DNA of 56,230 nt from Micavibrio sp. UBA6929 (GCA_002448815.1 DKAJ01000006.1:1-56230); one strand, 5' to 3'. Shown: positions 6,462-16,189, counted from the stretch's first letter. The notes: generated from the letters alone by a model not told the origin. Numbers and translations are program-made.

Positions 6462-7454
6462 GTAAAATACGCCAAAATCTCCAAAGGGAGCAGTCCGGAT
6501 CCGAGTCTTCACCGCTCACTTGAGACCAGCAGAAAATAAGACTTTTCAGTGAATTCCAGCAATGATATTATCAGGGGTGTAAAAAGCTTGCTGATTTAGA
6601 GACTCAGTTTTTATTTGGTCACTCAGCACAGCCATTTATATTTCCAAAGCAATTTTAAGAACTCCTAAAAAAACCTTGTATTTACTGGGTTTGCTTGATC
6701 GATATGATCTAGTTATAGAACATAAGACAATGTACGGCGATTTTTTAGAGTCATACGAGACATCAATCCATAAATCTCAATCACAAAGAAAATAAAAGTG
6801 GTATCATTGGTGGTATAAATGTTTTTCACATCGTGTGTCATTAAACAATATCAAATACTTGTTTTCTATTTATGAATGATGCCACCGAATCCTGTGATAT
6901 TGTGTAATTGTCTGTAACGTAGTCTGAGTCTAGCATAGAGCGTAATTCTGATGGCATATGCACATACATAGAAACAACATCTTTTGCATGATGCGTTCGA
7001 ATGACATCAATGAAACTCAGCCATTCATTCAAGTTACTCTTATTCAGCATCTTTAACAGTGGTAAAACCATTGTATACTGTACGTTACAGCCATTTAACC
7101 ATAAGTTCGAAAAGAGCGTTTTTAACAATGATCGTTTATGATTGTCTTTTAAAAACAAGGCGTATCAATGCTTTTCGTGCTTATAGCGTTCGTTATTATT
7201 AGCAGTTAAATGACTGCAGTCGCGAAATTTGTTGGTATATTTTTGGTCTTTATACCAACAGCCGAAAAACAGATGCCAACAAAGGATGATGAAATGGCTA
7301 TACCGCCTTAATATTGTATGATTTATCGTTCACAATGTTCTTTGTTGCAGTGTTTTGGTAATTTTGGCGTCTCGTTATATTGTATAGTCTGCATTTACTT
7401 TGTTCTTTTTATTGAATACTATCTGCCCATAAATTTTTTAAATTGGAGAGTTAA
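6462..7454. other. about 1 kb without a supported gene
   Basis: This AT-rich stretch separates the hip module from the porin gene. The longest frames are a 105-codon minus-strand frame (6841-7158, TTG start, no ribosome binding site) and a roughly 58-codon plus-strand frame ending near 6795 that has no early start codon. Neither resembles a known domain. An inverted repeat at 7231-7259 is listed separately. The last 70 bp probably contain the porin promoter. Confidence 0.4.
7231..7259. repeat. 9-bp inverted repeat upstream of the porin gene
   Basis: GTTGGTATA (7231-7239) and TATACCAAC (7251-7259) are exact reverse complements separated by 11 nt. The site is about 200 bp before the porin start. 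It could be an operator. The absence of a T-run makes a terminator unlikely. Confidence 0.4.
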
Positions 7455-8192
7455 ATGATTAAACTTCTTGGCCTGTCAGCTTTATCTGTATGTTTATTAA
7501 CACCGTTTGCCGCGCACGCGAACTTAGAAGATTATGGTGTTTCTTCTTCGGCAAATGTGGGCTTTGTGAGTGAATATTCTTTCCGTGGTATCGCGCAATC
7601 AAATGAAAATCCAGCGCTACAAGGTGGATTTGACCTTGAGCATGATAGTGGGGTTTATGCCGGAGTTTGGGCATCGAATGTGAATTTTAATGATGGCGAC
7701 GAAGCACATATGGAGTTTGATCTATATAGTGGTTTTACGAACAGTATTCGTGACTTTAACTATGATGTGGGCTTTATTTATTATGCTTATCCCGGTGCGG
7801 ACAATTCGCTGAATTATGATTTCTGGGAAGGCTCTGTGGCTGTTGGGTATGATTTTGAAGCCTTTTCGACGTCGGTTTCTGTGAACTATTCTCCTGAATA
7901 TTTTGGTGATAGTGGTGATGCGTTTTATTATGCTGCAGCCGTTGGTGTGCCGTTACCCAATGACTTTACTTTGGGTGCCCATGTTGGTTTGCAAACAATT
8001 GATGATGAGGCCGCTTTCTTTGGAACAAGCTCGCCAGAAGGATCTTATACAGATTGGTCTGTAAGCTTAGGTTACACGTTAAGCGGATTTGACCTGTCCT
8101 TGCAATATGTTGATACGGACTTGGATGAGCCATCGGAGTGTGCAGATGGATGTGATGGTCGTGCTATCTTTGGTGTATCACGTAGTTTCTAA
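7455..8192 (+). CDS. TorF-family putative porin
   Basis: A 245-residue outer-membrane beta-barrel candidate. Residues 1-22 form a signal peptide ending AAHA. The mature start SSSANVGFVSEYSFRGIAQS followed by PALQGGFD and SGVYAGVWASNV is the hallmark of the TorF/Gcw_chp family (conserved proteins of unknown substrate). The rest alternates short polar turns and amphipathic strands rich in Tyr, Asp and Gly, and the C-terminal residue is Phe, as expected for BAM-dependent assembly. GGAGAG lies 5 nt before the ATG. It is probably monocistronic. The substrate is unknown. Confidence 0.88.
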   Translation: MIKLLGLSALSVCLLTPFAAHANLEDYGVSSSANVGFVSEYSFRGIAQSNENPALQGGFDLEHDSGVYAGVWASNVNFNDGDEAHMEFDLYSGFTNSIRDFNYDVGFIYYAYPGADNSLNYDFWEGSVAVGYDFEAFSTSVSVNYSPEYFGDSGDAFYYAAAVGVPLPNDFTLGAHVGLQTIDDEAAFFGTSSPEGSYTDWSVSLGYTLSGFDLSLQYVDTDLDEPSECADGCDGRAIFGVSRSF

Positions 8193-8292
8193 TTCTTAAT
8201 GTGGGCTTTATCACTTCTCATTTGGCCTTTTTCTGCTTGATGTTTTCTTAACATCAGTAACATGTGTTTGTTATATTACTGGAGTATTGACT

Positions 8293-10443
8293 GTGTTTAA
8301 AAATTTGCAAATTTCACAAAAGCTACCTTTTTTAATTGTGTTTTTGTGCGCCGTTGCGACATTGAGCGCGAGCTATTTATCAAATAATCAAGCGCAGCGG
8401 TATATTATTGCCAACGCAAAAGAAAAATTGGTTGCATTAGAAGCGTCCCGCGTTAAAGCATTAGAAAATTATCTTGAATCGATTGAACAAGACCTTTCGT
8501 CAGTTTCGCGTAACCCTTTTACGTTGCAGGCATTGAAAAGTTTTTCTGATGCTTGGGATGAACTTGGAACATACGGCGATCAAACGCAAATTTTACAGCG
8601 CCTTTATATTGATGAAAATCCGCATCCTTTAGGTGCAAAAGAAAATTTGGACGCGGCGCCAGATGGTTCTGCGTATAGTCAGGCTCATAAGCAATACCAT
8701 GACTGGTTCCGTCACTTTTTACGCCAGCGCGGTTATTATGATGTATTTTTGTTTGATGCGTCAGGGAACCTTGTTTATTCGGTGTTTAAAGAACTGGATT
8801 ACGCGACAAATGTGAATACAGGGCAGTGGAAAGATACTGATTTAGGTCATGCGTTTCGCGCAGCATTTAATGACAGCACTCAGCAGCACTTTTTTGATTT
8901 TAAACCTTATGCGCCAAGCCATGGCGCAGCGGCAAGCTTCATTTCAGAGGCAATTACAGATGAAAATGGTCAGGTGATTGGGGTTCTTGCCTTTCAGATG
9001 CCGATCGGCCGTATTAATGCGGTGATGCAGGTTGCGGCAGGTATGGGCGAGTCAGGGGAAACATATATCGTTGGTGAAGATCGTTATATGCGCAGTGATT
9101 CACGCTTTTCGAATGAAACGACTATTCTGGTGACGAAGGTCACTGGTGAAACAGTTGATAGAGGACTTGCAGGTGAAAAAGGCGTTGAAATTGTGCCTGA
9201 TTATCGTGGCATTAATGTGTTTTCAGCCTATGGGCCATTAGACTTTAAAGATGTGCGGTGGGTCGTTCTGGCGGAGATTGATGAGGCAGAGGTGATGCAA
9301 CCTTTGCGATCGCTGCAACAGACGTCTATGATCGTTGCCTTTCTTGTCGTATTGGTTGCGGCGGTTGTTGGTATTTTATCATCGCGCAGGCTTTCTAATC
9401 CGATTTCCAATATGGTGCATGTGATGCAGGATCTGGCGCGCGGGCAATTTGATGTAACTGTCCCAAGCACTGATCGTGGTGATGAGATTGGCAAAATGGC
9501 TGCATCAGTTCAGGTGTTTAAAGACAATGGAATCGAGGCAAAGCGTTTGCGCGCTGAACGAAAAGCGGCTGAACTGCGCGCTGAAGAAGATAAAAAGCGT
9601 TTGATGAATGATTTGGCTGATCAGTTTGATGGGCAAGTGGGCGGCGCACTGAAGCAACTTATCGCTTCTGCGGATCAGTTGCAGTCAGCATCAAATGATA
9701 TGGAAGGCACTGCAGCGAATACTCAAAAGGCGAGCGTTTCTGTCGCGCAGGCTGCGAACGAAACGAGTGAAAATGTGAACACTGTTTCTTCTGCAACTGA
9801 GGAAATGACAGCCAGTGCGCGTGAGATTTCGCAACAAGTTGCAAGCGTTGCTGCGCGTGCTAATGCTGCGTCGCGGTCGGCGGCGAGTACTAATGAGAAA
9901 GTTGATGCGCTCAACAATATGGCCACGAATATTGGCGAAGTTGTGACAGCGATTAAGGACATTGCAGAGCAAACAAACTTGCTGGCTTTGAACGCAACGA
10001 TTGAAGCCGCGCGCGCCGGAGAGGCGGGTAAAGGCTTTGCGGTGGTTGCTGATGAAGTGAAAAAACTAGCAAATGAAACAGCGCAAAAAACTGAAGAGAT
10101 TGAGCAACGCATTAATGAAATTCAATTGGCCACAGAAGAGTCTGTGGCTGCAGTGCAGGAAATCATTGTCAATATTTCTGATATTGATAATGCTGCTACG
10201 CAAACGGCTGGCGCTGCTGAAGAGCAAAATTCTGTCCTTGCAGAAATTACCCGTAATATTAGTCAGGTAGCGACTGCGTCCCGTCAGGTTTCCGATGTGA
10301 TTAGTAATGTGCAATCAGGTGCGGATCAAACAAGTCAGGCTTCGCAAATGTTGAAGCAATCTGCCGATGATATTGTTCATTTATCGGATAGTTTGGAAGG
10401 ATCTGTATCGGCATTTTTGTTAAAAATTCGACAGTCGTCTTAA
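8293..10443 (+). CDS. methyl-accepting chemotaxis protein
   Basis: A roughly 716-residue transmembrane chemoreceptor. TM1 is near residues 10-28, followed by a large periplasmic sensor domain (about 30-340) of the Cache type judged by length and the FLFDASGNLVYS and VGEDRYMRSD segments. TM2 is near 345-367, a HAMP domain about 368-425, and the signalling domain runs to the end. The hairpin tip DIAEQTNLLALNATIEAARA is strongly conserved and would contact CheA and CheW. GTG at 8293 is chosen because GGAG is 8 nt upstream; TTG at 8287 is only 2 nt from it. No other chemotaxis gene is nearby, so it is an orphan receptor whose ligand cannot be read from the sequence. Confidence 0.93.
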   Translation: MFKNLQISQKLPFLIVFLCAVATLSASYLSNNQAQRYIIANAKEKLVALEASRVKALENYLESIEQDLSSVSRNPFTLQALKSFSDAWDELGTYGDQTQILQRLYIDENPHPLGAKENLDAAPDGSAYSQAHKQYHDWFRHFLRQRGYYDVFLFDASGNLVYSVFKELDYATNVNTGQWKDTDLGHAFRAAFNDSTQQHFFDFKPYAPSHGAAASFISEAITDENGQVIGVLAFQMPIGRINAVMQVAAGMGESGETYIVGEDRYMRSDSRFSNETTILVTKVTGETVDRGLAGEKGVEIVPDYRGINVFSAYGPLDFKDVRWVVLAEIDEAEVMQPLRSLQQTSMIVAFLVVLVAAVVGILSSRRLSNPISNMVHVMQDLARGQFDVTVPSTDRGDEIGKMAASVQVFKDNGIEAKRLRAERKAAELRAEEDKKRLMNDLADQFDGQVGGALKQLIASADQLQSASNDMEGTAANTQKASVSVAQAANETSENVNTVSSATEEMTASAREISQQVASVAARANAASRSAASTNEKVDALNNMATNIGEVVTAIKDIAEQTNLLALNATIEAARAGEAGKGFAVVADEVKKLANETAQKTEEIEQRINEIQLATEESVAAVQEIIVNISDIDNAATQTAGAAEEQNSVLAEITRNISQVATASRQVSDVISNVQSGADQTSQASQMLKQSADDIVHLSDSLEGSVSAFLLKIRQSS

Positions 10444-10559
10444 AGGATTGAGAATTACTGTAGATCTAAAAGCTATGTTTTACGTAATATAATTTTTCTT
10501 GCTTTTCATTTTAGAATTATGTTAGACAACATCATTAAATAATTTAAAGGGTTTTTGTT

Positions 10560-10799
10560 ATGAAATTTTCTAACATTTTTGCAGTACTTGCATTTGTTGC
10601 ATTTTTGTCAGCGCCAGTTTTGGCCGATGATACTGGCCGTACGTCATACGGTATGAAAAAACAGGGTAAAGTTCATTTTTCTGCGAAGGAAAAACGTACG
10701 ACGTCAGATATGCACCCTGCGGATATTGAACCAGCGGCAGGTGATACAATGCAGCAGCCAAAGACATCGTCTGATATGGTTCGTTTGCCACGTAAATAA
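10560..10799 (+). CDS. small exported protein of unknown function
   Basis: A 79-residue protein with a clear signal peptide (residues 1-22, ending APVLA). The mature part of about 57 residues is hydrophilic, Lys/Thr-rich and contains two similar segments, TTSDMHP and TSSDMVR. AAGGG lies about 9 nt before the ATG. It has its own terminator immediately downstream, so it is probably an independent transcript. No family was recognised. The size and composition suggest a small periplasmic protein. Confidence 0.6.
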   Translation: MKFSNIFAVLAFVAFLSAPVLADDTGRTSYGMKKQGKVHFSAKEKRTTSDMHPADIEPAAGDTMQQPKTSSDMVRLPRK

Positions 10800-10826
10800 G
10801 ATAGCAATGATTGCTATTTGATTGAG

Positions 10827-10857
10827 CCTTGCACCTTAACGGAGGCAAGGTTTTTTT
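10827..10857 (+). terminator. Rho-independent terminator
   Basis: CCTTGC (10827-10832) pairs with GCAAGG (10845-10850), extended by inner CC/GG pairs, and is followed by seven T residues (10851-10857). It ends the small exported gene and overlaps the 3' end of the convergent protease gene. Confidence 0.85.
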
Positions 10858-12226
10858 ATTGCTCTCGCTTGGCTACAGCGATGTATTTAAGGATATCTTG
10901 CGCGGGCAGGCGCGCCGGATCGTTGTCGGCGGTATTGTCGGTGACTTGTTGTGCAAGGCGCTGGGCATAGCGGTAATTACCTTGCAATAAGGCTTCTTCG
11001 GCAAGATGAATTTGCGCCAAATTGTCTTCGCCAGTTCTGCCATAGGCTGTGGCCAGTAAACGATGGACGCGCGTATTGCGTTTTTCTGTTTTTGCAGCAA
11101 ATTTTAGATGATCAATGGCTTGTTTTAGATATTCAGATTTTTGATTGCGGCTTGATGCCTCGATCAGGGCGTGCCCCAGTGCGATACGGAATAAGCCAAC
11201 CTTTGGTGCGAGATCTACCGTTTTTTGGAGTGCGGGGAGGGCTTCTTCAACGCGGCTGAACTCTACGAGCATTTGGCCTTTTAGCTCGTATAGGTAGGGG
11301 TTTTGAGGCTCTTGCCTTATAAGGTCATTAATGCCTTGTAGGGCTTCGTCAATATTATTCAGGCGGTAGCTTGCGATTGTGCGCGCGTAGTTTGCAGCAA
11401 AAGATTTATCGCGGTCGTTATAGTTCCAAGAGATGTGTTTGGGGTTAATGAAGGCCTGTAATTTGGCCTTCATGCGGGTGTGCTGTTCGTTCCAATGTTT
11501 GGGCCATTCTTGGTTATAAAATTGTGACTGATGAGCCTTGGTTGAGATGTTGGTGATACGGTTGCGCGTTAGTGGGTGCGTGCGTACATATTCATTTTGC
11601 TGACTGGCGGGCAGTAATTCTTGGTCTTCCAGTTTTTCAAAAAAGGTGACAAGACCCTCGGGACTTTGATGGCTGTCTTGTAAAAAGCGTAAGGCGGCTT
11701 GGTCGGCGCTGGATTCATTTGTGCGGCTATGACTGAGATAGCTGCTCATGGCGTGATGTTGTGCGCCGACGCCTATGGCTGAGGCGACCTGACCGTTACC
11801 TGTTAAAATGGCTGCGCCCATGCCAAGTGCCATGCCTAGGATTGATTCATAAGATGCACGTTTAAGGGCTTGCGTATTGTTGATCAAATGCCCGCCTGCA
11901 ATATGGCCTAATTCGTGTGCCATGACGCCGATGATTTCGCCTGGATTTTCTGTTTTTTCGATCAGGCCTGTGTAAATGAAGATATTTGCCCCGCCTGCAA
12001 CGAAGGCATTAATCTGATCGGATTGGACGAGGATAATATCGATATTTTCTTCTTCGAGATGCGCGGCTTTAATGAGTGGGGTTGCCCATTCCCTTAGGGC
12101 ACTTTCAATTTCAACATCACGGATGATGGTTAGGTCTCTGAGCCCTTGTGCGTAGGACGGCGATAGCCCAAAAGAAAGGCATAAAAGGCAAAGCCAAAGC
12201 CGAAAAATGAGATGTTGAAAGGCCAT
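10856..12226 (-). CDS. BepA-like M48 metalloprotease with TPR repeats
   Basis: A 456-residue periplasmic protease resembling BepA/YfgC, which helps assemble or degrade outer-membrane proteins such as LptD. Residues 1-26 form a signal peptide ending in AQG. The M48 domain has the zinc motif HELGHIAGGH near residues 103-112 and the third ligand Glu in NESSADQAAL. QINAFVAGGANIFIYTG is typical of the family. The C-terminal half (about 260-450) is TPR-like. No strong ribosome binding site is seen before the ATG. It is transcribed toward the small exported gene and is divergent from rlmE. Confidence 0.88.
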   Translation of the reverse strand: MAFQHLIFRLWLCLLCLSFGLSPSYAQGLRDLTIIRDVEIESALREWATPLIKAAHLEEENIDIILVQSDQINAFVAGGANIFIYTGLIEKTENPGEIIGVMAHELGHIAGGHLINNTQALKRASYESILGMALGMGAAILTGNGQVASAIGVGAQHHAMSSYLSHSRTNESSADQAALRFLQDSHQSPEGLVTFFEKLEDQELLPASQQNEYVRTHPLTRNRITNISTKAHQSQFYNQEWPKHWNEQHTRMKAKLQAFINPKHISWNYNDRDKSFAANYARTIASYRLNNIDEALQGINDLIRQEPQNPYLYELKGQMLVEFSRVEEALPALQKTVDLAPKVGLFRIALGHALIEASSRNQKSEYLKQAIDHLKFAAKTEKRNTRVHRLLATAYGRTGEDNLAQIHLAEEALLQGNYRYAQRLAQQVTDNTADNDPARLPAQDILKYIAVAKREQ

Positions 12227-12322
12227 ATCTGATTTATATCATTGTTTGTTCTTTTTTTGAAATGGTGTTTCTGCTAAGGAATTCAAGGTTTCATTTGGCA
12301 GGAAGTATGGTATTATAGAAAT

Positions 12323-13006
12323 ATGTCTCGTAATAAAGCAAAAACGCGCGTGCGATCGGCCCGTGGCCGAAAAAATTCGTCAACGCGCTGGCTTCAGCGC
12401 CAATTAAATGATCCGTATGTGAACCGCGCCCAAAAAGAAGGGTATCGCGGTCGTGCGGCATTTAAGCTGGTTGAGATGAATGAAAAGCTCAATTTTCTGC
12501 GCCCTGATATGACGATTGTCGATTTAGGCTCTGCGCCTGGTGGTTGGTCGCAGGTGGCCGCGCAATATGGTGCAAAGATTGTGGCTATTGATTTGCTTGA
12601 GATGGATGAGCTTGCAGGCGTTGATTTCGTGCAGATGGATTTTATGGATGATGCTGCGCCGGATAAGCTGAAAGATATGCTCGGCGGGCAAAAGGCGGAT
12701 GTTGTGATGTCTGATATTGCACCCAACACAATGGGGCATAAGCAAACAGATCATTTGCGCATTATGGCCGTGGTTGAGGCCGCATATATGTTTGCATGTG
12801 AGGTTTTGAAACCTGAAGGCATTTTCATTGCCAAGGTTTTTCAAGGCGGCGCGCAAAACACGTTGCTATCGGAAATGAAGCGTGATTTTAAAGTGACGCG
12901 CCATATTAAACCGCCTGCCAGCCGCAAGGACTCAAGCGAGCAATATTTGGTAGCGACAGGCTTTCGTGGACGCGATGATGATGAATTGTCGGATGAGGCG
13001 ACATAA
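12323..13006 (+). CDS. rlmE: 23S rRNA (uridine-2'-O-)-methyltransferase
   Basis: A 227-residue RlmE/FtsJ homologue, the SAM-dependent enzyme that methylates U2552 of 23S rRNA in the peptidyl-transferase A-loop. Visible are GYRGRAAFKL with the catalytic Lys, the SAM motif VDLGSAPGGWSQ (about residues 65-76), VVMSDIAPN with the catalytic Asp, IAKVFQGG with the second Lys, and SSEQYLVA with the Glu. The basic N-terminus (about 25 residues) suits rRNA binding. It is divergent from the BepA-like gene and followed by guaB in the same direction. Confidence 0.95.
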   Translation: MSRNKAKTRVRSARGRKNSSTRWLQRQLNDPYVNRAQKEGYRGRAAFKLVEMNEKLNFLRPDMTIVDLGSAPGGWSQVAAQYGAKIVAIDLLEMDELAGVDFVQMDFMDDAAPDKLKDMLGGQKADVVMSDIAPNTMGHKQTDHLRIMAVVEAAYMFACEVLKPEGIFIAKVFQGGAQNTLLSEMKRDFKVTRHIKPPASRKDSSEQYLVATGFRGRDDDELSDEAT

Positions 13007-13077
13007 TTCTCTTTACATTTTGTAAAAAACCGCTATAAATGGCCTGCAAATTTCAAGCGTTTTCAGGAGATTTGCAC

Positions 13078-14568
13078 ATGGCCGCTAAAGTTAAAAGTTC
13101 TACCGATATTCGAGAAGCACTGACATTTGATGATGTCTTACTTGTTCCCGCTGAATCCAGCGTTCAGCCTCACGAAGTGTCGACGACAACGCGCCTGACA
13201 TCAAAAATTTCCTTAAATGTACCGATTATGTCTGCTGCGATGGACACCGTCAGCGAAGCCAATATGGCGATTGCGATGGCGCAAAGCGGTGGTTTGGGTG
13301 TTTTGCACCGTAACATGAGCGTAGAAGAGCAAGCCGATCAAGTTCGCCTAGTGAAGCGATTTGAATCGGGGACTGTGCATAATCCGATTACGATTACGCC
13401 AGATGCAACGCTGTCAGATGCGCTTGAGCTGATGCGTTTGAACCGTATTTCTGGCATTCCTGTGACAGAAGCCGATGGTAAACTTGTCGGCATTTTGACG
13501 AACCGTGATGTGCGTTTTGCCGATAACGAAGATCAACCTGTTCGTGAATTGATGACGTCTGAAAACTTGGTCAAAGTTTATAACCATGTTGATAAAGAAG
13601 AAGCGAAAAAATTACTGCACAAAAACCGTATCGAGAAGCTTTTGATCGTTGATGATAACGAGCGCTGTATCGGTTTGATTACGGTGAAGGATATTGAAAA
13701 ATCTCAATTGCACCCTATGGCGACCAAGGATGAAAATGGTCGTTTGCGCGTTGGCGCGGCTGTGGGGACTGGCGATGTGAACGGCGTTGAGCGTGCGCTT
13801 GCGCTTTTTGATGCAGGGCTGGATGTGGTTGTTGTTGATACGGCGCATGGACATGCCAAATCAGTGCAAGAAACGGTTGCGAAAATTCGCAAATTGACAT
13901 CACCAGATCATCAAATTATTGCAGGAAATATTGCAACGGCTAAGGCTGCGCAGGCGTTGATTGATGTGGGTGCGGATGCCATTAAGGTTGGTATTGGCCC
14001 AGGGTCGATTTGTACAACGCGCATTGTTGCGGGTGTTGGTGTTCCTCAATTAACGGCGATTATGGATGTTGCATCTGTGTGCGGGCCTAATAACATTCCG
14101 TTGATTGCGGATGGTGGTTTGAAATATTCAGGTGATTTTGCCAAGGCGATTGCTGCGGGCGCTGATGTTGCGATGATGGGGTCTGTTTTTGCGGGAACGG
14201 ATGAAGCGCCAGGTGAAGTGATTTTGTATCAGGGTCGTTCGTATAAGAGTTACCGCGGTATGGGCAGTGTTGGCGCGATGGTTAAGGGGTCGGCGGATCG
14301 TTATTTCCAAGGCGCAGTTAATCAATCACAAAAACTTGTTCCTGAGGGCATTGAAGGGCGTGTTCCTTACAAAGGCGCGGTTGGTAATGTTCTTCACCAG
14401 ATGGTTGGCGGTTTGCGTGCCGCCATGGGGTATACGGGTAATGCAACAATTTCAGATATGAAAGAGCATGCAGAATTTGTTCGCATGACGTCTGCTGGAC
14501 ACGCAGAATCGCATGTACATGATGTGACAATTACATCTGAAGCCCCTAATTACCGTACAAAGCGTTAA
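13078..14568 (+). CDS. guaB: inosine-5'-monophosphate dehydrogenase
   Basis: A 496-residue IMP dehydrogenase converting IMP to XMP with NAD, the committed step of GMP synthesis. LTFDDVLLVP opens the barrel. Two CBS domains lie at about residues 95-215. The catalytic loop GPGSICTTRIVAG places the nucleophilic Cys near residue 310, followed by IADGG and GSVFAGTDEAPGE, the flap with YRGMGS, and the C-terminal loop. The start at 13078 has AGGAGA 7 nt upstream and gives the usual family length. An in-frame ATG at 13039 would add 13 atypical residues. It is followed within 10 nt by an SDR gene. Confidence 0.97.
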   Translation: MAAKVKSSTDIREALTFDDVLLVPAESSVQPHEVSTTTRLTSKISLNVPIMSAAMDTVSEANMAIAMAQSGGLGVLHRNMSVEEQADQVRLVKRFESGTVHNPITITPDATLSDALELMRLNRISGIPVTEADGKLVGILTNRDVRFADNEDQPVRELMTSENLVKVYNHVDKEEAKKLLHKNRIEKLLIVDDNERCIGLITVKDIEKSQLHPMATKDENGRLRVGAAVGTGDVNGVERALALFDAGLDVVVVDTAHGHAKSVQETVAKIRKLTSPDHQIIAGNIATAKAAQALIDVGADAIKVGIGPGSICTTRIVAGVGVPQLTAIMDVASVCGPNNIPLIADGGLKYSGDFAKAIAAGADVAMMGSVFAGTDEAPGEVILYQGRSYKSYRGMGSVGAMVKGSADRYFQGAVNQSQKLVPEGIEGRVPYKGAVGNVLHQMVGGLRAAMGYTGNATISDMKEHAEFVRMTSAGHAESHVHDVTITSEAPNYRTKR

Positions 14569-14577
14569 GGTTCTTTG

Positions 14578-15255
14578 ATGCAGCAAACACCACAGGATTT
14601 TTCAGGGCGCATTGCGCTGGTTACGGGTGCTTCTCGCGGGATTGGCGCTGCATGTGCGCTTGAGCTTGCGCGCCGCGGTGCGCATGTGATTTTGCTGGCG
14701 CGTACGCAAGGATCGCTTGAGGATTTGGATGATCAAATCACGCAAGAAGGTGGGCAGGCGACATTGATTCCTATGGATCTGACAAAGTTTCAGGATATTG
14801 ATAAACTGGGCGCAGCATTATATGAGCGTTTTGGCAAATTGGATATCTTGGTTGCGGCGGCAGGAACGTTGAGCATTTTAACACCTGCGCCGCATCTTGA
14901 GCTGAAAGATTTAGAGCGCGCAATGCGTTTGAACTTTACGGCTAATACGCGTTTGATACGGAGCTTGGACCCATTGCTGCGTGCATCTGATGCGGGGCGC
15001 GCTGTGTTTTTAAGTGGTGATGTTGCGGATCAGCCGCCTGCGTATTTTGGTGCGTATGCGGCCAGTAAGGCGGCGCTTGAATGTTTTGTGAAGGCCTATG
15101 CAGCAGAGCTTGGTCAGACGAATATGCGTGCAGAAATTGTGCGGTTGCCTGCGGTGAAAACAGCGATGCTGGAAACAGCATTTCCGGGTGGTTTCCCAGG
15201 CAAGGCAGCAATGCCTGAGGATGTTGTGCTAAATATCCTTGAGGCGCTTAGCTAA
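14578..15255 (+). CDS. SDR-family NAD(P)-dependent oxidoreductase
   Basis: A 225-residue short-chain dehydrogenase/reductase. The cofactor motif TGASRGIG is at about residues 17-24, VAAAG at about 93-97, and the active-site YAASK at about 158-162, with a Ser in FLSGDVA upstream, so the catalytic set is present. The start ATG at 14578 has AAGG 7 nt upstream. It follows guaB after 9 nt, suggesting co-transcription, and a terminator lies about 30 nt downstream. The substrate cannot be inferred. Confidence 0.88.
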   Translation: MQQTPQDFSGRIALVTGASRGIGAACALELARRGAHVILLARTQGSLEDLDDQITQEGGQATLIPMDLTKFQDIDKLGAALYERFGKLDILVAAAGTLSILTPAPHLELKDLERAMRLNFTANTRLIRSLDPLLRASDAGRAVFLSGDVADQPPAYFGAYAASKAALECFVKAYAAELGQTNMRAEIVRLPAVKTAMLETAFPGGFPGKAAMPEDVVLNILEALS

Positions 15256-15285
15256 GTTTCTTTTTTGTTATTGCTATGAATTAAA

Positions 15286-15314
15286 AAAAGGCGACCTATG
15301 TAAGGCCGCCTTTT
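15286..15314. terminator. bidirectional terminator
   Basis: AAAAGGCG (15286-15293) pairs with CGCCTTTT (15307-15314) around a 13-nt loop. The A-rich and T-rich arms give a U-tract on both strands. It sits between the convergent SDR and mechanosensitive-channel genes. Confidence 0.8.
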
Positions 15315-15340
15315 GTGTTTTGATTATGATGCGCGATATT

Positions 15341-16189
15341 TTATGCGGCATCTTTCTTTGCTGCCGGCTTTTTCTTTGCCTTAGGCTTGTCGTCTTTTTC
15401 TGCAGTAAGCTCAGCTGGAGCCGCGCCAGAAAATTCGATTGTGTGCGTTGAAAACGGAATAGTGATGCCGTTTTTATCAAGGGCTTCTTTGATGGCCTTG
15501 ATAGTGTCGAATTTGATGCCGAGGTGATCACCTGCTGTCCAGATGCGCACTTTGATATCAACGGAAGATCCACCCAGATTTTGCACTGCGATTAAGGGCT
15601 CTTTGCCTTCTGTTTTGATGATACGGTCTTCTGCATCAATGGTTTTTTGGATCGTTTTGAAGGCCTTGTTGATGTCGTCGCTGTAGCTGATGCCGACGAC
15701 AAGATCGTGGCGACGCTCAGGGTTGCGGCTGAAGTTGAGGATGTCAGAGTTCCAGATTGTGCTGTTTGGGGCGTAGACGTAAACATTGTCAGGCGTTGCA
15801 AGCTCTGTCCCGAAAAGGGATAGATTTTTAACGGTTCCCATGATGCCTTTGCACTGGATGAAGTCACCGACATTAAATGGACGTAAGATCAAAAGCATCA
15901 CGCCTGCGGCGACGTTGCTGAGCGTTCCTTGCAGGGCAAGACCAATGGCAAGGCCGGCGGCGCCGAGTACGGCGATGAGGCTGGCTGTTTGGACGCCAAA
16001 TTGGTTTAAGACTGTGATGACGGCAAGGGCGACGATGGTGTATTTAACCAAGCCGCCTAAAAATGAGCGCAATGTACCGTCCAGTTTTTGGAGGTTTTTG
16101 ATGAAGTCGCGTGTCCAGTTGCCGCCAAACCAAGCAGCAGCCAAAATAGTGATAGAAATAACGACGTTTGTGAGCAGTGTTAAAATCAT
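15341..16189 (-). CDS. MscS-family mechanosensitive ion channel
   Basis: A 282-residue small MscS-type channel that releases solutes under membrane tension. Three transmembrane segments are visible (about residues 2-22, 44-64 and 70-100). The third is the pore helix, AVLGAAGLAIGLALQG, with the Gly/Ala packing pattern of MscS, followed by LILRPFNVGDFI, the start of the beta domain. A cytoplasmic vestibule follows to about residue 255. The last 25 residues are a Lys/Ala tail (KAKKKPAAKK) not found in E. coli MscS. It appears to be a single gene. Confidence 0.93.
   Translation of the reverse strand: MILTLLTNVVISITILAAAWFGGNWTRDFIKNLQKLDGTLRSFLGGLVKYTIVALAVITVLNQFGVQTASLIAVLGAAGLAIGLALQGTLSNVAAGVMLLILRPFNVGDFIQCKGIMGTVKNLSLFGTELATPDNVYVYAPNSTIWNSDILNFSRNPERRHDLVVGISYSDDINKAFKTIQKTIDAEDRIIKTEGKEPLIAVQNLGGSSVDIKVRIWTAGDHLGIKFDTIKAIKEALDKNGITIPFSTHTIEFSGAAPAELTAEKDDKPKAKKKPAAKKDAA

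Noticed and set aside
6434..6530. A tRNA gene on the minus strand
   Set aside because: Only the T-arm is convincing. No matching acceptor stem or proper anticodon arm could be drawn.
6841..7158. 105-codon minus-strand frame before the porin gene
   Set aside because: TTG start, no Shine-Dalgarno, no recognisable domain. Possible but not supported.
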